From assembly GCA_950295325.1 (NCBI GenBank), contig OX485803.1, forward strand, positions 69,951,554-70,015,553: 64,000 nucleotides of DNA, read 5' to 3'. Below, one piece after another: positions 32,918 through 43,554 of this stretch. Origin of the DNA: Polytrichum commune (Eukaryota > Streptophyta > Polytrichopsida > Polytrichales > Polytrichaceae). The notes beneath the pieces were generated by a model. It was not told where the DNA came from and made no database searches. It saw nothing but the letters and a program-made list of their open reading frames with translations. Made by a program: the position numbers and the translations under genes. How positions within the stretch are numbered: position 1 is the first letter of the stretch; each line of letters begins with the position of its first letter.

Positions 32918-35900
32918 ATGGATCCACAGTTGCTCCTTTCACAGGCCGCAGATTTAGAGCGGCCCCTGACGCAGTTGGAGGTGGAAACCGAGCTAGCGAC
33001 ACCTGGGAAATTAGGACGGGGCCGGTCGTCATCGTCCAGAGGGCCACTCCCAAATGCAAGAGCGGGAGATAGAGGCCTCGTAGTTACGCGGAGCGAGTTG
33101 CACGACTTCCAAGATAGCATGAAGGGGGAGTTGGAGGATGTGAAGGCTATGGTGAAGGAGCTGCTGCTGGAGGTGCAGAAGCGAACGACGGCGCCCATGG
33201 AACCGCCAGCCACGGCGGAAGCGGGAGTCGACATGATCCAAGTAACCGCCGAAAAGGTTGCGTCTGTATACCCTCTGGTACTCGCTTCAAGTACATGTAT
33301 GGAACACCTTTGCTTCAGCAATGTTGTATGTCATGTAGAAAGATCATTTACTAATACACGCGTCATGTGGATCATTAGAACATGTAGGCAACTGGAAAGT
33401 CGGCGGAATCCGGGCATACTGAGTCGACTGCGGCATCGGAGCCCCTGCGTAACACCCTAGCGGATATGGGTAGCCAACCCGACATTCGAAAGAAGAAACC
33501 CATAGCCAAGAAGAGGAAGGGCGAAGCGGAGAAGCTATTGGTGGAACGCGATGCACGGTCTACCCGGCGTGCAATGGTTCGACAAAAAGAGGTTGGCCTT
33601 CATGCCATATGTTCATCATACTTATCGGATAGTTATATTTACGTGCAAGCTTCATGTCTTAGATTTGGCCTCAACATTGGACAGTCATATGACTATGTCA
33701 CATAATATGACTATAGGCAGTCATATAATATGACTCACTGCAGTCATATAATATGATTCACTGCAGTCATAAAACATGACAAGTAGTAGTCATATAACAT
33801 GACATGAGGTTATCACAAGCAGTCATGCATGACAGGGCCGACTCGGGAGGTGCACCTTTCATTAAAACCTAGAATCACGTGCGTTCACTGCATACTCTTA
33901 AAACCCCCTATATACAAGTTATTTTTTGTAAAATGAAGTAATATACATACAATTGCAACAATAAATATACAAGTGACAATATGTATACACAAAAAAACAT
34001 CCAATCATATATAGTCATTAATATAAGTATACAAATATACTTTTGAACAATAATCAACCCCTATAATATGTTTAACAAAATATCCTAGCTTTCATCAGCA
34101 AAGTCGTTGAAAACTTTTTCATCTCCCGGATGTAGCTCATAAACATTTGATTCACTAATATATGTCATTGTAGCCAATGCAATTATTGTCTCTAAGTCTA
34201 CCATCAAATGATCAGTAAGATCATATGTCCACTTGTTGTTAGCCCCTTTTTTATACCAACATAAACCAATCTCCATGTTTGATGGACGGTCCATCAAGTC
34301 AATTGGATCCCTATACTCCACCCAACGATTACAAAACTTCCTCCGCATCCAATATGAAAACTTATGATATGTGTATAGTAACAGTACCATACAAATACAA
34401 TTATTGTATATTTTTTAAAGGCCTTCCATATATGTACGTAACTATAAATTATAACATGTATACCATATGTATACGTAATACGGCAAGGTCCAAATCAATA
34501 CCCCTCTTGTGCACTCACGTATACTCGTACATGTTTAGTACAGTACACCCCCCGAGAGGGCCGAGTCATAATCTAACGCTAAAGTGTTACTGGGTCGTGA
34601 CGCTCCAGGTTATGACGTTTGGAGCGAGTCAGGAACAACCCGTGGAATTGTAGGAGGACGAGGACCATGAGGAGCCTGCGGCGAAGAGGGCGGCAAAACG
34701 GCCACATAAAGAAGGCAGTCCACAGAAGAAGAAGAAGAAGGCTGCCAATGCTCCGAAGATCCACCCGTTAGCCGCGAAGGTCCCCTCGGTAAGAGTGTCG
34801 GACTCCGGGTGTAGGAAAATTATAGTGTTGAATGTCGTAGGACTTCTTTGCGATATCAGTCCTCTGCACGATAGGAAAGAGTGGGGCCCGGATCTAGTAA
34901 TCTACCACGCTAAGGACCTGAATGTAAAAATAAAAAAAAGAACTGATTACGACAAATTTTTGTCGATGTTGTGCTTTAATTTTGATGTCGGGATATGGTC
35001 CCCCGTAGAGCAGACCGTACTAGAGGTTGTAGCTGCATTTCTTGCAGTGGGAACAACAGCTCAATGAAGTTTTTTGTGGGGGAGGTCCTATCTCCTCCAG
35101 AACCCAATAAGAGACCTCTGTAATCTATTTAGTATGATTTTAGACCCCACGCACGGCTCAACACGATGTCTCCAATTTGATTGGGATGCAACGGCGATGG
35201 CGCGTTCCCCCCCTCAAATGTCCTAAACTTTCCGCAATGGAATTTCCTAAACCTCAACGATGACTTCCTCCGCGGAATCTGCGGGCCATTCGAAGCATTG
35301 GCCCGCAACCAAACCGACATTGAATATTGTTTGGCGTATCTGATCAAAGAGGTTCATCTAGGGTCGGTACCTGCAAACCTGGTAGGTTCATCGACACAGG
35401 TAAGCTTCTCTTGGATATTTTTTGTTTATATTTGGTTCTCACTCCAATCGCAAACAAGAAAAATGTTGATAACATATGTCCACATAGGTATGTCACTCCA
35501 CGAAGTAATATGAGGATCCTAGACGAATATGTTACTTATTGTAGTCATACAATATGACTTTGTCCAGTCATATGACTATGGTCAATCATAGGAAATATGA
35601 CTATGTCTAGTCATATGACTATGATCAGTCACAGGTCGTAATTATATTACTCATTGTTGTCATATCTAATGACTACGGTGTATTATATGAGTATCACCTG
35701 TCATATTATACAATCATAGCCTACTGTGAAGTTATATATTGAGTATTGAAGCAGTTGTAACTCCATGCGGATTTTTTTTGTTTGTTGACAATTACGTTTT
35801 CTGTTGCAGACACATGTAGAGGAGGTCACTCCCGTATTGTCGGAGACGGCTAATGCATTGGTGAAGGACGCACCCTTGCCGTTGGCCACGGGGTCCAATG

Positions 35901-36190
35901 TCAAATTGTTTGACTTGGACAAGGAGAACAAGGCCAAGGCGAACGTAGTGGCGCAAGGCATCATTGTGAGCCTTGCAAAAGGCTCACTCCACGGGCGACT
36001 CATTGAGGAGGGCAACGTATCAGTTTGCGTGTCCTCAATCGAGCCGGGAACAAAATCCGTGTTGCTGTTCGAGGGCAACAACGACGACGATCCTCCGATG
36101 TTGCATGTGGACGATGCACTGAAGTCCATCACCAAGTGGCCATTGGAAGCCCTAAAGGCTATCCTGCCGGAACCTCAACAAGCCACTTAG
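32918..36190 (+). CDS. TNPA-like second CACTA protein, multi-exon
   Basis: Exon 1 is 32918-33256 (MDPQLLLSQAADLERPLTQL; a coiled-coil-like DSMKGELEDVKAMVKELLLE). Exon 2 is 33388-33591 (basic KKKPIAKKRKGEAEK). Exon 3 starts at 34654 (AAKRAAKRPHKEGSPQKKKK), followed without a stop by an FCP1-like segment to 35067. A further exon ends at 35399 (LNDDFLRGICGPFEALARNQ) and joins in phase to 35810-36190. That last exon carries the plant Ptta/En/Spm-type motif: VVAQGIIVSLAKGSLHGRLI ... DDALKSITKWPLEAL. Sites fit GT-AG and phase 0 between exons 1 and 2 and between the last two. The nuclear-localisation-like stretches and C-terminal motif support a DNA-binding CACTA accessory protein. How the FCP1-like piece is joined is uncertain. 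Confidence 0.65.
33680..33840. repeat. AGTCATAT/ATATGACT palindromic array in a TNPA-gene intron
   Basis: About eight close-set copies of AGTCATA and ATATGACT with short spacers such as CACTGC. The same motifs occur in the element's subterminal regions. They are likely binding sites of the TNPA type or the scar of a nested miniature CACTA. Confidence 0.7.
34085..34390 (-). CDS. Unrecognised ORF in CACTA, opposite strand to TNPA-like gene
   Basis: 101 codons. It contains RKFCNRWVEYRDPIDLMDRP, KWTYDLTDHLMVDLETIIAL and an acidic C-terminus (DEKVFNDFADES). Composition is protein-like and it is a single exon, but I recognise no family. It lies in a presumed intron of the plus-strand TNPA-like gene. 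It could be a captured gene piece. Confidence 0.35.
   Translation of the reverse strand: MVLLLYTYHKFSYWMRRKFCNRWVEYRDPIDLMDRPSNMEIGLCWYKKGANNKWTYDLTDHLMVDLETIIALATMTYISESNVYELHPGDEKVFNDFADES
34795..35067 (+). other. FCP1/NIF-phosphatase-like segment within CACTA
   Basis: GCRKIIVLNVVGLLCDISPL and, 45 residues on, KFLSMLCFNFDVGIWSP match the start and the VGIWSS-type strand of FCP1/NIF (HAD-fold) phosphatase domains. The nucleophile-bearing D-x-(D/N)-G loop reads N-V-V-G, so the catalytic Asp is missing. The segment follows the TNPA-like exon 3 in the same frame. It is a catalytically dead remnant or a binding module. Confidence 0.55.
35530..35720. repeat. Second AGTCATAT/ATATGACT array
   Basis: About nine copies of AGTCATA or ATGACTA-type motifs between the last two exons of the TNPA-like gene. 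Same motif family as the array at 33680-33840. Confidence 0.65.
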
Positions 36191-36766
36191 AATTCGGTAG
36201 TTTACGCATTTAGGGAATATGTGGGAAAGATGAACACATTTGGATATGCTTGGAGACATGGTGTCGCGTAGCTCATGGCATGGTGATTCTAGAATGCTCA
36301 AGATCACCTCAATCAGAGGTGTGAGCTAAGAGTTATGGCAATTTGAGTGGGGCGCTGTCCCAGGACAGCGCCCTGGTACAGCAGTGCCTGGGAGTGATTC
36401 CCGGGACTGCCAAGCTTCAAACAGGCATAACTTCCTCAATACTTGCCCGAATGGGGCAAGTGAGGAGTCCATCGGCATCTACGTGAAGTGTAGATGAAGA
36501 AAGAGTGGTTGGTTGTTAGCATCAGACATCATACAAGGAAGTTATGATGGTCTGAAGCTGCTGGGGGCTTCTAGGCCCAGCGGCTAAGGGAAAGTGTCCA
36601 CTTGGCCCCAACTCTTGGTAGAGAGACAAGAGGTTCCTTGACGGTGGGGTAGGGGCCCCGTGTGGAGTCCTAGAGGCTTATATGGGTGAGGTGGTGTGGC
36701 CTCACCCACCCGAGGCCGAACGGCACGGCCTCCATTGGCATTGGCCTAATGTGAGGCCATAGTTGC
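36191..36766. other. CACTA right arm, noncoding
   Basis: G+C-richer sequence without a domain-bearing ORF. It contains a GGCGCTGTCCCAGGACAGCG palindrome at about 36351-36371. Confidence 0.45.
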
Positions 36767-37412
36767 CTATCGTAGACATGCTACTAACCGTGCAGCACCA
36801 CTTACTGTGCATATCACAATACTCCACCATGCCACTTACCGTGTACTTATAATCTCGGCCGTCAAATTATATCACATGCAATCTCAACCGTCTGATGTCT
36901 CTCAAACTCAATCATGACCGCGCCAATGACCTAAAACATCACTGTCAACTCACACTCATCATGGAGTTTCCTTCAGTCGAATCACATAGCAAGGTGTAGA
37001 TGTAGCAATTTGATGAAGATGAAAAGAGCAGACCTTGCCATGGCCAAAAAAGAAGCAAAAATTTCAACAACAACTTGAGAAGAAAATGGCTATACAAGTC
37101 AAAAGGACAATATCAAAACCTCATCAATTTCCTATGCCTCCAAAGAAGAGGGCAACATTTGTAGCTCCTTTAGTGAAACCTAACATGCACGGTTAGTGAA
37201 TGGCACATTGATCACACATTGATACATATAGTTGTGAACTTGATTGTAGAAAGGTTACAACTTTTCAAATACAATTGTCATTTCATTTTACCACAATACT
37301 CTCATCTCATTTACTAATTACAAATTTTAAAAAAATTAAAAAAGATTTAACCCACCTTGTGGAAAACCATTTGAAACCCAAATATGCACGGTTAGTAGCA
37401 TGTCTACGATAG
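36767..37412. mobile_element. TIR element (646 bp) nested in the CACTA right arm
   Basis: Perfect 28-bp inverted repeats starting CTATCGTAGACATGCTACTA at 36767-36794, with the complement at 37385-37412. A second internal pair (TTACCGTGTAC near 36838, GCACGGTTAGTGAATGGCAC near 37187) points the same way. No coding sequence. The flanks CATAGTTGC and TATGGTTCG are similar but not identical, so the target duplication and superfamily are open. Confidence 0.75.
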
Positions 37413-38442
37413 TATGGTTCGGGTTGTTGTAGTGTTGCTCCGGCAACGCGATGATCAACATAAGATTGGACTTCTATGGATGGAAGTCCACATCTAAGGA
37501 TTGGTTACCGATTAAAGGGGTGAGTCCCGAAAGCAAAGTAGGAGGGTTGGGTCCCCTCCTATGAACTATAAGGTCCGGGGTGAGAGGAGCTAACCCCGGA
37601 TGGCGGTATGCGAATGGTTAGCGCTCGTAACCTTTGCTAGGAAATAAAAATTGGCAAGATGGTCAAGGAGGGCTAGCAAGGGTTGCGACACATGGACTAC
37701 ATAATATCATTCAAGTTATTTATATTTATCTGCTCAATTTGTGTGCTCAATTTCTTACTTGGCTCAGTCATGTAACGCATGACTTGAATGTGTCGTCATT
37801 GCTTGGAATGTGCCCAGAAATGTGACTGACATTCAGAATTGCATGTAATATGAATCTAATTCAATACAGTTACAACAACGCACAAAGAACTACGCAATGT
37901 GACTCTCCATCTACGCGAATATCACTCCATCATATCACATTGTGCATCACATATTACTAAGAATATGACTATAGAACGTCATATAATAATGTCATCCCCG
38001 TAGAAAATGCGACTAATACCCCAAAAAACATGCCTACAAGTAGTAAAAAACTAGCAGTCACATTCCACATGGCCTGCCACGTCGGCAAAATTATGACACA
38101 TGCAAGTCATATTACACGTCAGCAGAAAACATGACTACATGGAGTCACATGCCACGTCGGATTGGTATTTTTTCTGCCCGGGCAGGTCAAAAAAGGGCAC
38201 AGACTCCAAGGCTAGTCAAGGTATGCCCCACGTGCTGTGGGGATCGTAGAATCTGTCATTTTATACGCCCCCACAATCGTATATATTCATATGACTCATG
38301 TTCGAAGCGACTCGTCAGTAATGACTAGACCCAGTCACCGCGCGCGTCATCTTCATTCGGAGCCTCGTCAGTCATATTCTGGGATTTTATGACTTAAGGC
38401 AGTCATAAATTGCAGTCACAAAATACCCAATCTGTTGTAGTG
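37413..38442. other. CACTA right subterminal region
   Basis: Noncoding. AGTCATAT/AGTCACAT motifs become dense from about 37860 to the terminus at 38442, as on the left side (27560-27785). Confidence 0.65.
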
Positions 38443-38449
38443 GGTGAGG

Positions 38450-38800
38450 GGTTTGGAGAGCAAGTTGTCTTTTCGCCTGAGGGTGTGGATTTATGACTGG
38501 AACTTCAACCGCAACATCACATGATCGGAGCATTTGTGTCTATGACAACAACATGACAAAATGATATAAAAATCCCTAGGATGAAGAAACAATTGCAAAA
38601 ATGCATTCAAATGGAAAATGAATTACCTTAGGACATGGTGACGATACTTCGGCGAAGTCTGCATTAGCATCTGGAACATGTTGTCGACGAGGTGGAGTGG
38701 GAACATGATTCTTGGCATGTATATGCAATGGGAAATGTTGTTAGGATATATGGAGGTTATTGCATGCAAGAAGGACATTATGTGAAGCAGGAGCCCACGA
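38450..38800 (-). CDS. 3' exons of an unrecognised minus-strand gene, cut by CACTA
   Basis: An exon at about 38800-38631 reads AIARGLLLHIMSFLHAITSI, then MFPLHLVDNMFQMLMQTSPK before a CTAAG|GTAATT donor. A CCCTCAG acceptor leads into a short exon (about 38475-38443, RRKDNLLSKPLT) that runs straight into the CACTA terminus. The gene is therefore older than the CACTA end. It is probably the tail of the coding series running leftwards from 45 kb. No domain recognised. Confidence 0.45.
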
Positions 38801-38996
38801 GCGATGGCCTGTGGGGAAGTTGAACAAATGTAGCAAAAATGGAATATAGCCCAACGAGTCAGAAATATTAAACCCTAATAATAAATAGAAGGACCGTAAA
38901 CGCAACTAACTAAGTCCAAGTGGTCTAACACAATCGTCACATCAACAATATGCTTGCCACGGGGGAACGCCTGCGGGACGATGACAAACAAATACC

Positions 38997-39774
38997 CAGG
39001 GTTGTCTATCCCGCCGTTATGACGGTGTCGTGCCGTCATGACGTGTCGTGTCGTGACGGACCCCTCCGTCACGACACAATAGGGTCCACGTAGGGTCAAC
39101 ATAGGGGGAACGGAGTAGGGTGGGTAAAATACTTACCTTCTTGCCAAGGTGGCGTCCTATGTGGCAGAAAACGCCGACATGGACGTGGATATGCCTAGCG
39201 CCAGGTAAACCATTTTGCCATTCTGTTTACCATTTTGTTAAAATCAAAGTAGTAAAAAACGACTAAGGAGGGTGTGGGGCGGACGGGGCGGACGGGGGGG
39301 AACGTGGGGCGGGAACAGGGGCGGACGGGGGGGAACGCGGGTGGGAACGGAGCGGACGGGGGGGAACGCGGGGGCGGACAGGTGGGAACGCGGGGGCGGA
39401 CGGGTTGGGAACAGGGCGGGGAACGGGAGCGGAGGGGGGGGGGGACGGGGGGGGGACGGGGGCGGACGGAGGGGGGCGGACCGGGTGTGGGAACGGGTGG
39501 GAACAGGGTTGGGGACGGGGGCGGACGGGGGTTGGATCGGGGGCTAGTAAATTTTTCCCCACTTTACCTCTACTTTGCTGACATGTCATCACACGTGGAC
39601 ATCTTACATCCTACGTATCCAAAATGGGGTAATGTAATTACACACAAAATTCGGTAAAATTCAAGTCCGTCAGGATAAAGACAGCATCCGGCATAATGTC
39701 GTGACGGATACGTGTCGTGACGGCACGACATTATGCCGAGATTAGCCTCCGTCACGACACAATAGACAACCCTG
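38997..39774. mobile_element. Non-autonomous hAT (778 bp) with 8-bp target duplication
   Basis: Terminal inverted repeats CAGGGTTGTCTAT at both ends, flanked by exact CAAATACC at 38989-38996 and 39775-39782. Subterminal regions carry several palindromic GTCGTGACGG/CCGTCACGAC copies. The interior is a G-rich minisatellite and has no transposase. The CAGGG terminus and 8-bp duplication identify hAT. Confidence 0.92.
39271..39541 (+). repeat. G-rich minisatellite inside a hAT element
   Basis: Runs of GGGGCGGACGGGGGGGAACG in a variable unit of about 20 bp, almost free of T and C on the plus strand. G tracts are dense enough to form G-quadruplexes. The long ORFs here (for example 39263-39592) are composition artefacts. 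Confidence 0.85.
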
Positions 39775-40176
39775 CAAATACCCAGTGTCGCAAAGTATTA
39801 GACTTGCATGACATATATTCAAGTTTAGATATTTGTGTCAATACAACAACCTTACATGAGCAACAACAACAAAGCCAAAACACATTTCAAGCGAAGTGCT
39901 CAGCCAATACAGTTTGAGTTCCACATAAGTCCAATAAAAAATACAGCTTGAAGAAATGTACACTATGGCAAGACTCCATTTGCATGTCTACATAGACATC
40001 TGCACCACTGGAATCCTATGGTCCTAAGTCAGCATTCTATGTCTAGCCAACGCATGCTTAAATACATTTGTGAATTTGGTAACTCTAGATTGAAGGGTCC
40101 TTGGCCTAATGAATAAGGGTTGCTCCCCACAAAATCCGGGACATAATGTTGAGAATTCAAGAGATTCTGCAGGTAA

Positions 40177-40753
40177 TTATGGAGAGTATCCAAGCTCTGG
40201 TTTGAAAAAAAAAGGGGGGGGGGGATTAATGTAGCTCCCTGGAGGATTCGGGATGCATTTGTAAAGGGAGTCATCAACAAGTGATGTAATTCTATGAGTG
40301 GGTTGCTTCGAATGCGGCACTGGATGCATTCGGCTCCACTCAAAAAATGCGCACATGTCCTTCATGAAGCTTGAATTAGCATTCATAGGACTAGGAAGAT
40401 TTTGTCCATTCTCATCGCCCAAAATGTGACACATCTCTTGCCCAAATACAAACTCAGGCTGCCTACAACCTTTGAAGAAGTGATGGACAAGTGGTTTGAA
40501 ATTCTTCAGAAGCTTCGACAACCAGACGACAACATGGAAGTTTGAAAGCACAAAGCGCGGAAAGCGTCCCAATTCTTTCCTAGGTATAATGACACTATGT
40601 GGGAGAAATAGTGGAGCCACCTCCTCACTTATCATGGGGCTATGTTGTGATTCAAGAGCCTTCCTAGTGTTGGCATTGTCGCACTTTGCTGACCTCACAA
40701 GAATCCCGTTAACATCCAACACTAACCATATCTTCTCTCTCCGATGATCAACC
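40177..40753 (-). CDS. FCP1/NIF-type phosphatase domain, in unrecognised multi-exon gene
   Basis: HAD-fold phosphatases of the FCP1/NIF (SCP-like) group use a D-x-(D/N)-x-G loop. On the minus strand an exon beginning near 40753 reads REKIWLVLDVNGILVRSAK, with the nucleophile Asp present and Asn at the second acidic position, as in several plant members. Next come GRFPRFVLSNFHVVVWLSKL (the R-P-x-x ... V-x-V-W-S strand), then QEMCHILGDENGQNL and SSFMKDMCAFFEWSRMHP (the conserved lysine region). The usual length is about 180 residues, which fits. The ORF ends in a proline-rich tail by a G run (40203-40224), where an indel is likely. It lies in a minus-strand coding series from 45 kb to 38.4 kb. 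Confidence 0.7.
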
Positions 40754-41100
40754 GTACTTGGAGAGGTAAGAATCTGGTGATGACAAAATTGAAAATCATT
40801 CTAAGGTTTATTCATTTAATGAAACAATAGTATGGGTAGATATGAGTAATGCATATGTAAGATGGAAAAGTAATGACACATTCAATTTGTTTTGCGAATT
40901 CTGACAGAATATCATACCGTAGAAGGCACTTCATCCTCTTTCAAATGACCTGTGACCACATCCACACACAGTTTCTAGAGTACCATGTGGTCAAACTCAA
41001 GCTCTCCCACGGGTAGAAGTACAAACAAAATGATTGGAGTGACAATTGAAAAGCTTGAACCAGTGGCCCCACGGGCGTTCACCCGTGGGACCAACATCTT

Positions 41101-42860
41101 TCACATTACACAATATAGTATATTTTGAGTTTGGGGGCCAGGAGGATTTGCCGCATGCTTGAGGCGGACATGAGAGCTTGTTGGAGAACCATGAGGGCTT
41201 GAGGACTCAGCAACTCCAACATGAACTTCACGGCTTGGAGATTCTTGTACACCACTAATGTCAATTATCTCCAAGGTAGAATCCACAACACTCTGAGCTT
41301 GCGCAACCGTTGATCCCTGAAATTGATCTTGTCATTGACGTTATCTTGGAGCTTCAAAGGTTTTCCATCTCTTTCGCATTTTCTATAATGAAGCGGCATG
41401 AAGAATATGTTTCACCTTAATTGCTTCAAAAAATGCTGGAGTAGATAGATAAACAAACATCTTGTGATAATCATATGATTTGTACATGTGCGCCATGTTC
41501 AATCACACATTCTCAGGAACCTCCGATAAATATTTGTCCACAAATGGAGCAACATACACCTTGTCCTTCTCATCTGATTCTTTTCCCTTGTCCTTGTCCG
41601 ATGCATTCGGTGGAGGTCTTCTAGCAAAAACCAGGTGTGGATCACCAACGAAGTTGAATTTCATCATGTTATACCTAGGTTTACCGTAGTCTTCATACTC
41701 CGAATTGTTTGTCATATAGTCGGCAAACGTTCCCCGAACCCGATATGGAACCCGGTTTTTTACCTTCACCCTCACATTTAATTCCACGCGTCTCTCAGGC
41801 ACATCATCATCACTGTCCAAGCAAATGACTTCGGTCCGAATGACCACCTTTGCCTCTTTGGACGGTGACGCGGCTGCAGGCTCCTCCTCCACCACAACTG
41901 CAGTGGGCTCCACATTTGGTTGCCTTTGTCCTAGAACCTCGAGAACGGCAACAACAACCTCCTCCATAGGTGATAACACGTTCAAATCAACTCGTCCCCC
42001 CTCCGCATGCACAAAATCGGACCTCTCCACCTTTGCCGGAAGAACTTCCAAATTTTGAGACTGAGTATCAATAAGAGGGACATCGCCTACATTGTCATCC
42101 TCAACTCTAAGAACTTCACCAGACTCACCCTCGACATCTTGACTAGTAGGTGCGATATCCTCCAAAGAACGAAAAACCTCTCCACCCCTAGCAGGTCTGT
42201 GGGATTTTCTTCCCTTTCGAGTAGCCTTTACTTTCTTCCGAGCAGTTGGTTTTGATGTAAACCTTGTAGTAGGCAAACCCTCTTGTGGGGCCTCTTGTGC
42301 TGACTCTGGTGTACCAGTTGGCCGTTGTTCCTCTTCATATTCTTCTTGTTCTTCGTTTGTTCTAGTTGTATTATAATGTCGAAACCCGCGCCCCGGTGTA
42401 GGTGGAAACCCAAATGTAAATTCTTTAGGGAGAAGGAGGCTTTAATCCAATTCTGGACCAACAACCTTATTTCCCCCATGTCCCTTCCCAATTCCCACGG
42501 GCGATCGCCCATGGGAGGGTCTTCCATCCCCCACATCCTCAATATCTCCCACAGACGATCGCCCGTGGGGGACATCTTCATCCTCCTCCCCTTCCTGACC
42601 AGACTCTTTTTAATCATGCAATGGATCACGAGGTGGCGTATGCTGCTCCTCATCCTCCTCCTCGTACTCTTGTCCACGAGGATCCTTGTGCTCATGTCCA
42701 TGATCCTCTTCCTCTTCCTCCTCCTCCTCCTATGTGTCATTGGCATGCCTCTTTTTCCTCTCGCGATCAATATCCGAGTCCACTTTGTTATCACCATCTT
42801 CATCTTCGATATTGTCGTCTGATACCTTCCCTTCTTCATATCACCTCTGTAGGCTCCAGT
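41101..42860 (-). CDS. Low-complexity acidic and Pro-rich exon of the same gene
   Basis: The best-supported ORF is 42276-41503: basic start (RFTSKPTARKKVKATRKGRK), acidic middle (VICLDSDDDVPERRVELNV), then FADYMTNNSEYEDYGKPRYN and DKYLSEVPENV. Upstream, about 42860-42280, the same minus strand has a highly acidic stretch (Glu/Asp runs) in a different frame from the listed basic ORF. That stretch probably belongs to this protein. A 61-codon piece at 41286-41101 (LEIIDISGVQESPSREVHVG) follows. It looks like a disordered linker upstream of the FCP1-like domain. No family recognised. Confidence 0.45.
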
Positions 42861-43243
42861 CAACAACCGCAAATATTTTCGCCTTGGAATTCTCAACAAC
42901 ATCCACATGCACAATATTGACAACCTTCATACCCAATGTCTGCAAAAATAAAATAAGGGCACTATATGAATGATGAAAACATACATATTGCCAAGGCAGT
43001 AATGGAAACCAAAAACTCAATAAATATTAAAGAAAAAATGTTGTAAATACTAATATGTGTCACGATATGGATATTCTTTCTTCCACAAATATTCAAAAAA
43101 ATTGTGCCCTATAAACATGAAGGCTTCATGATGTCAATGTATGTCTGCATCCTCAACTCCCCCTTGAATATGTATCTTGACGACTTATTAAGATACGCCC
43201 TTTTCACTGAATATCTTCTATATTGTCCCGGGTCATGCATGTC

Positions 43244-43459
43244 TTACATCTTGCGACCTCCGCAAAGCCGCACAACAACCTCTAAGCTAAACCCGCCTTT
43301 ATTGGAGAAAATGCAAGTCGTAATCCTTAAAGCATTTTCTTTGAAGAAGCAATCACGGGATGCATTTTTTTCCTCATTGCAACCATGGTAGAAGGCTTCA
43401 CAAAATCTGATGTTGCTCGGGAGGTACTTCTTCAGATACTCCGAAACGACTGTCCACAA
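43244..43459 (-). CDS. Exon of the same unrecognised gene
   Basis: WTVVSEYLKKYLPSNIRFCE then HGCNEEKNASRDCFFKENAL and SLEVVVRLCGGRKM. It reads as a folded-domain fragment with several cysteines. It is on the same strand as its neighbours and lies between their coding stretches. No family recognised. Confidence 0.4.
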   Translation of the reverse strand: MWTVVSEYLKKYLPSNIRFCEAFYHGCNEEKNASRDCFFKENALRITTCIFSNKGGFSLEVVVRLCGGRKM

Positions 43460-43554
43460 TTGGGGGCTTCCAAAATACTGGGAAAATCTCGATGAAGACC
43501 TTGTAGAGTGCCATCAACAACCTTTTTATTTTTAAAGCCACTATCGACTCCCGC

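Larger units (their letters stand above)
27530..38442. mobile_element. CACTA (En/Spm) transposon, about 10.9 kb
   Basis: Termini CACTACAACAAATTGGGTAT at 27530 and, in reverse complement at 38442, CACTACAACAGATTGGGTAT, agreeing at 28 of the first 29 positions. Both ends carry many AGTCATA/AGTCACA subterminal motifs, as expected for TNPA-type binding arrays. Inside are a TNPD-like transposase gene (minus strand), a TNPA-like gene (plus strand), a SET-domain ORF and a nested MITE. The 3-bp flanks differ (ACA left, GGT right) and the neighbouring DNA is unrelated on the two sides, so there is no target duplication. See the findings. Confidence 0.9.
38875..39860 (-). pseudogene. Exon of the same gene, split by a hAT insertion
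   Basis: About 39860-39775 on the minus strand (ICHASLILCDTG) continues, after dropping the hAT at 38997-39774 and one 8-bp duplication, as YLFVIVPQAFPRGKHIVDVT and VLDHLDLVSCVYGPSIYY to a stop at 38875. Part of the reading looks like a protease or phosphatase core strand, but I cannot name a family. Confidence 0.4.

Noticed and set aside
39263-39657. Long Gly/Arg-rich and Pro-rich ORFs in overlapping frames on both strands
   Set aside because: They are by-products of the G-rich minisatellite inside the hAT element.
38875-39860. Possible Ulp1-like protease strand in the exon split by hAT
   Set aside because: The catalytic His-Trp and Cys contexts are not visible.
42228-42923. 231-codon basic ORF on the minus strand
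   Set aside because: Its Arg/Lys runs mirror an acidic reading of another minus-strand frame that connects better with the 41503-42276 ORF.
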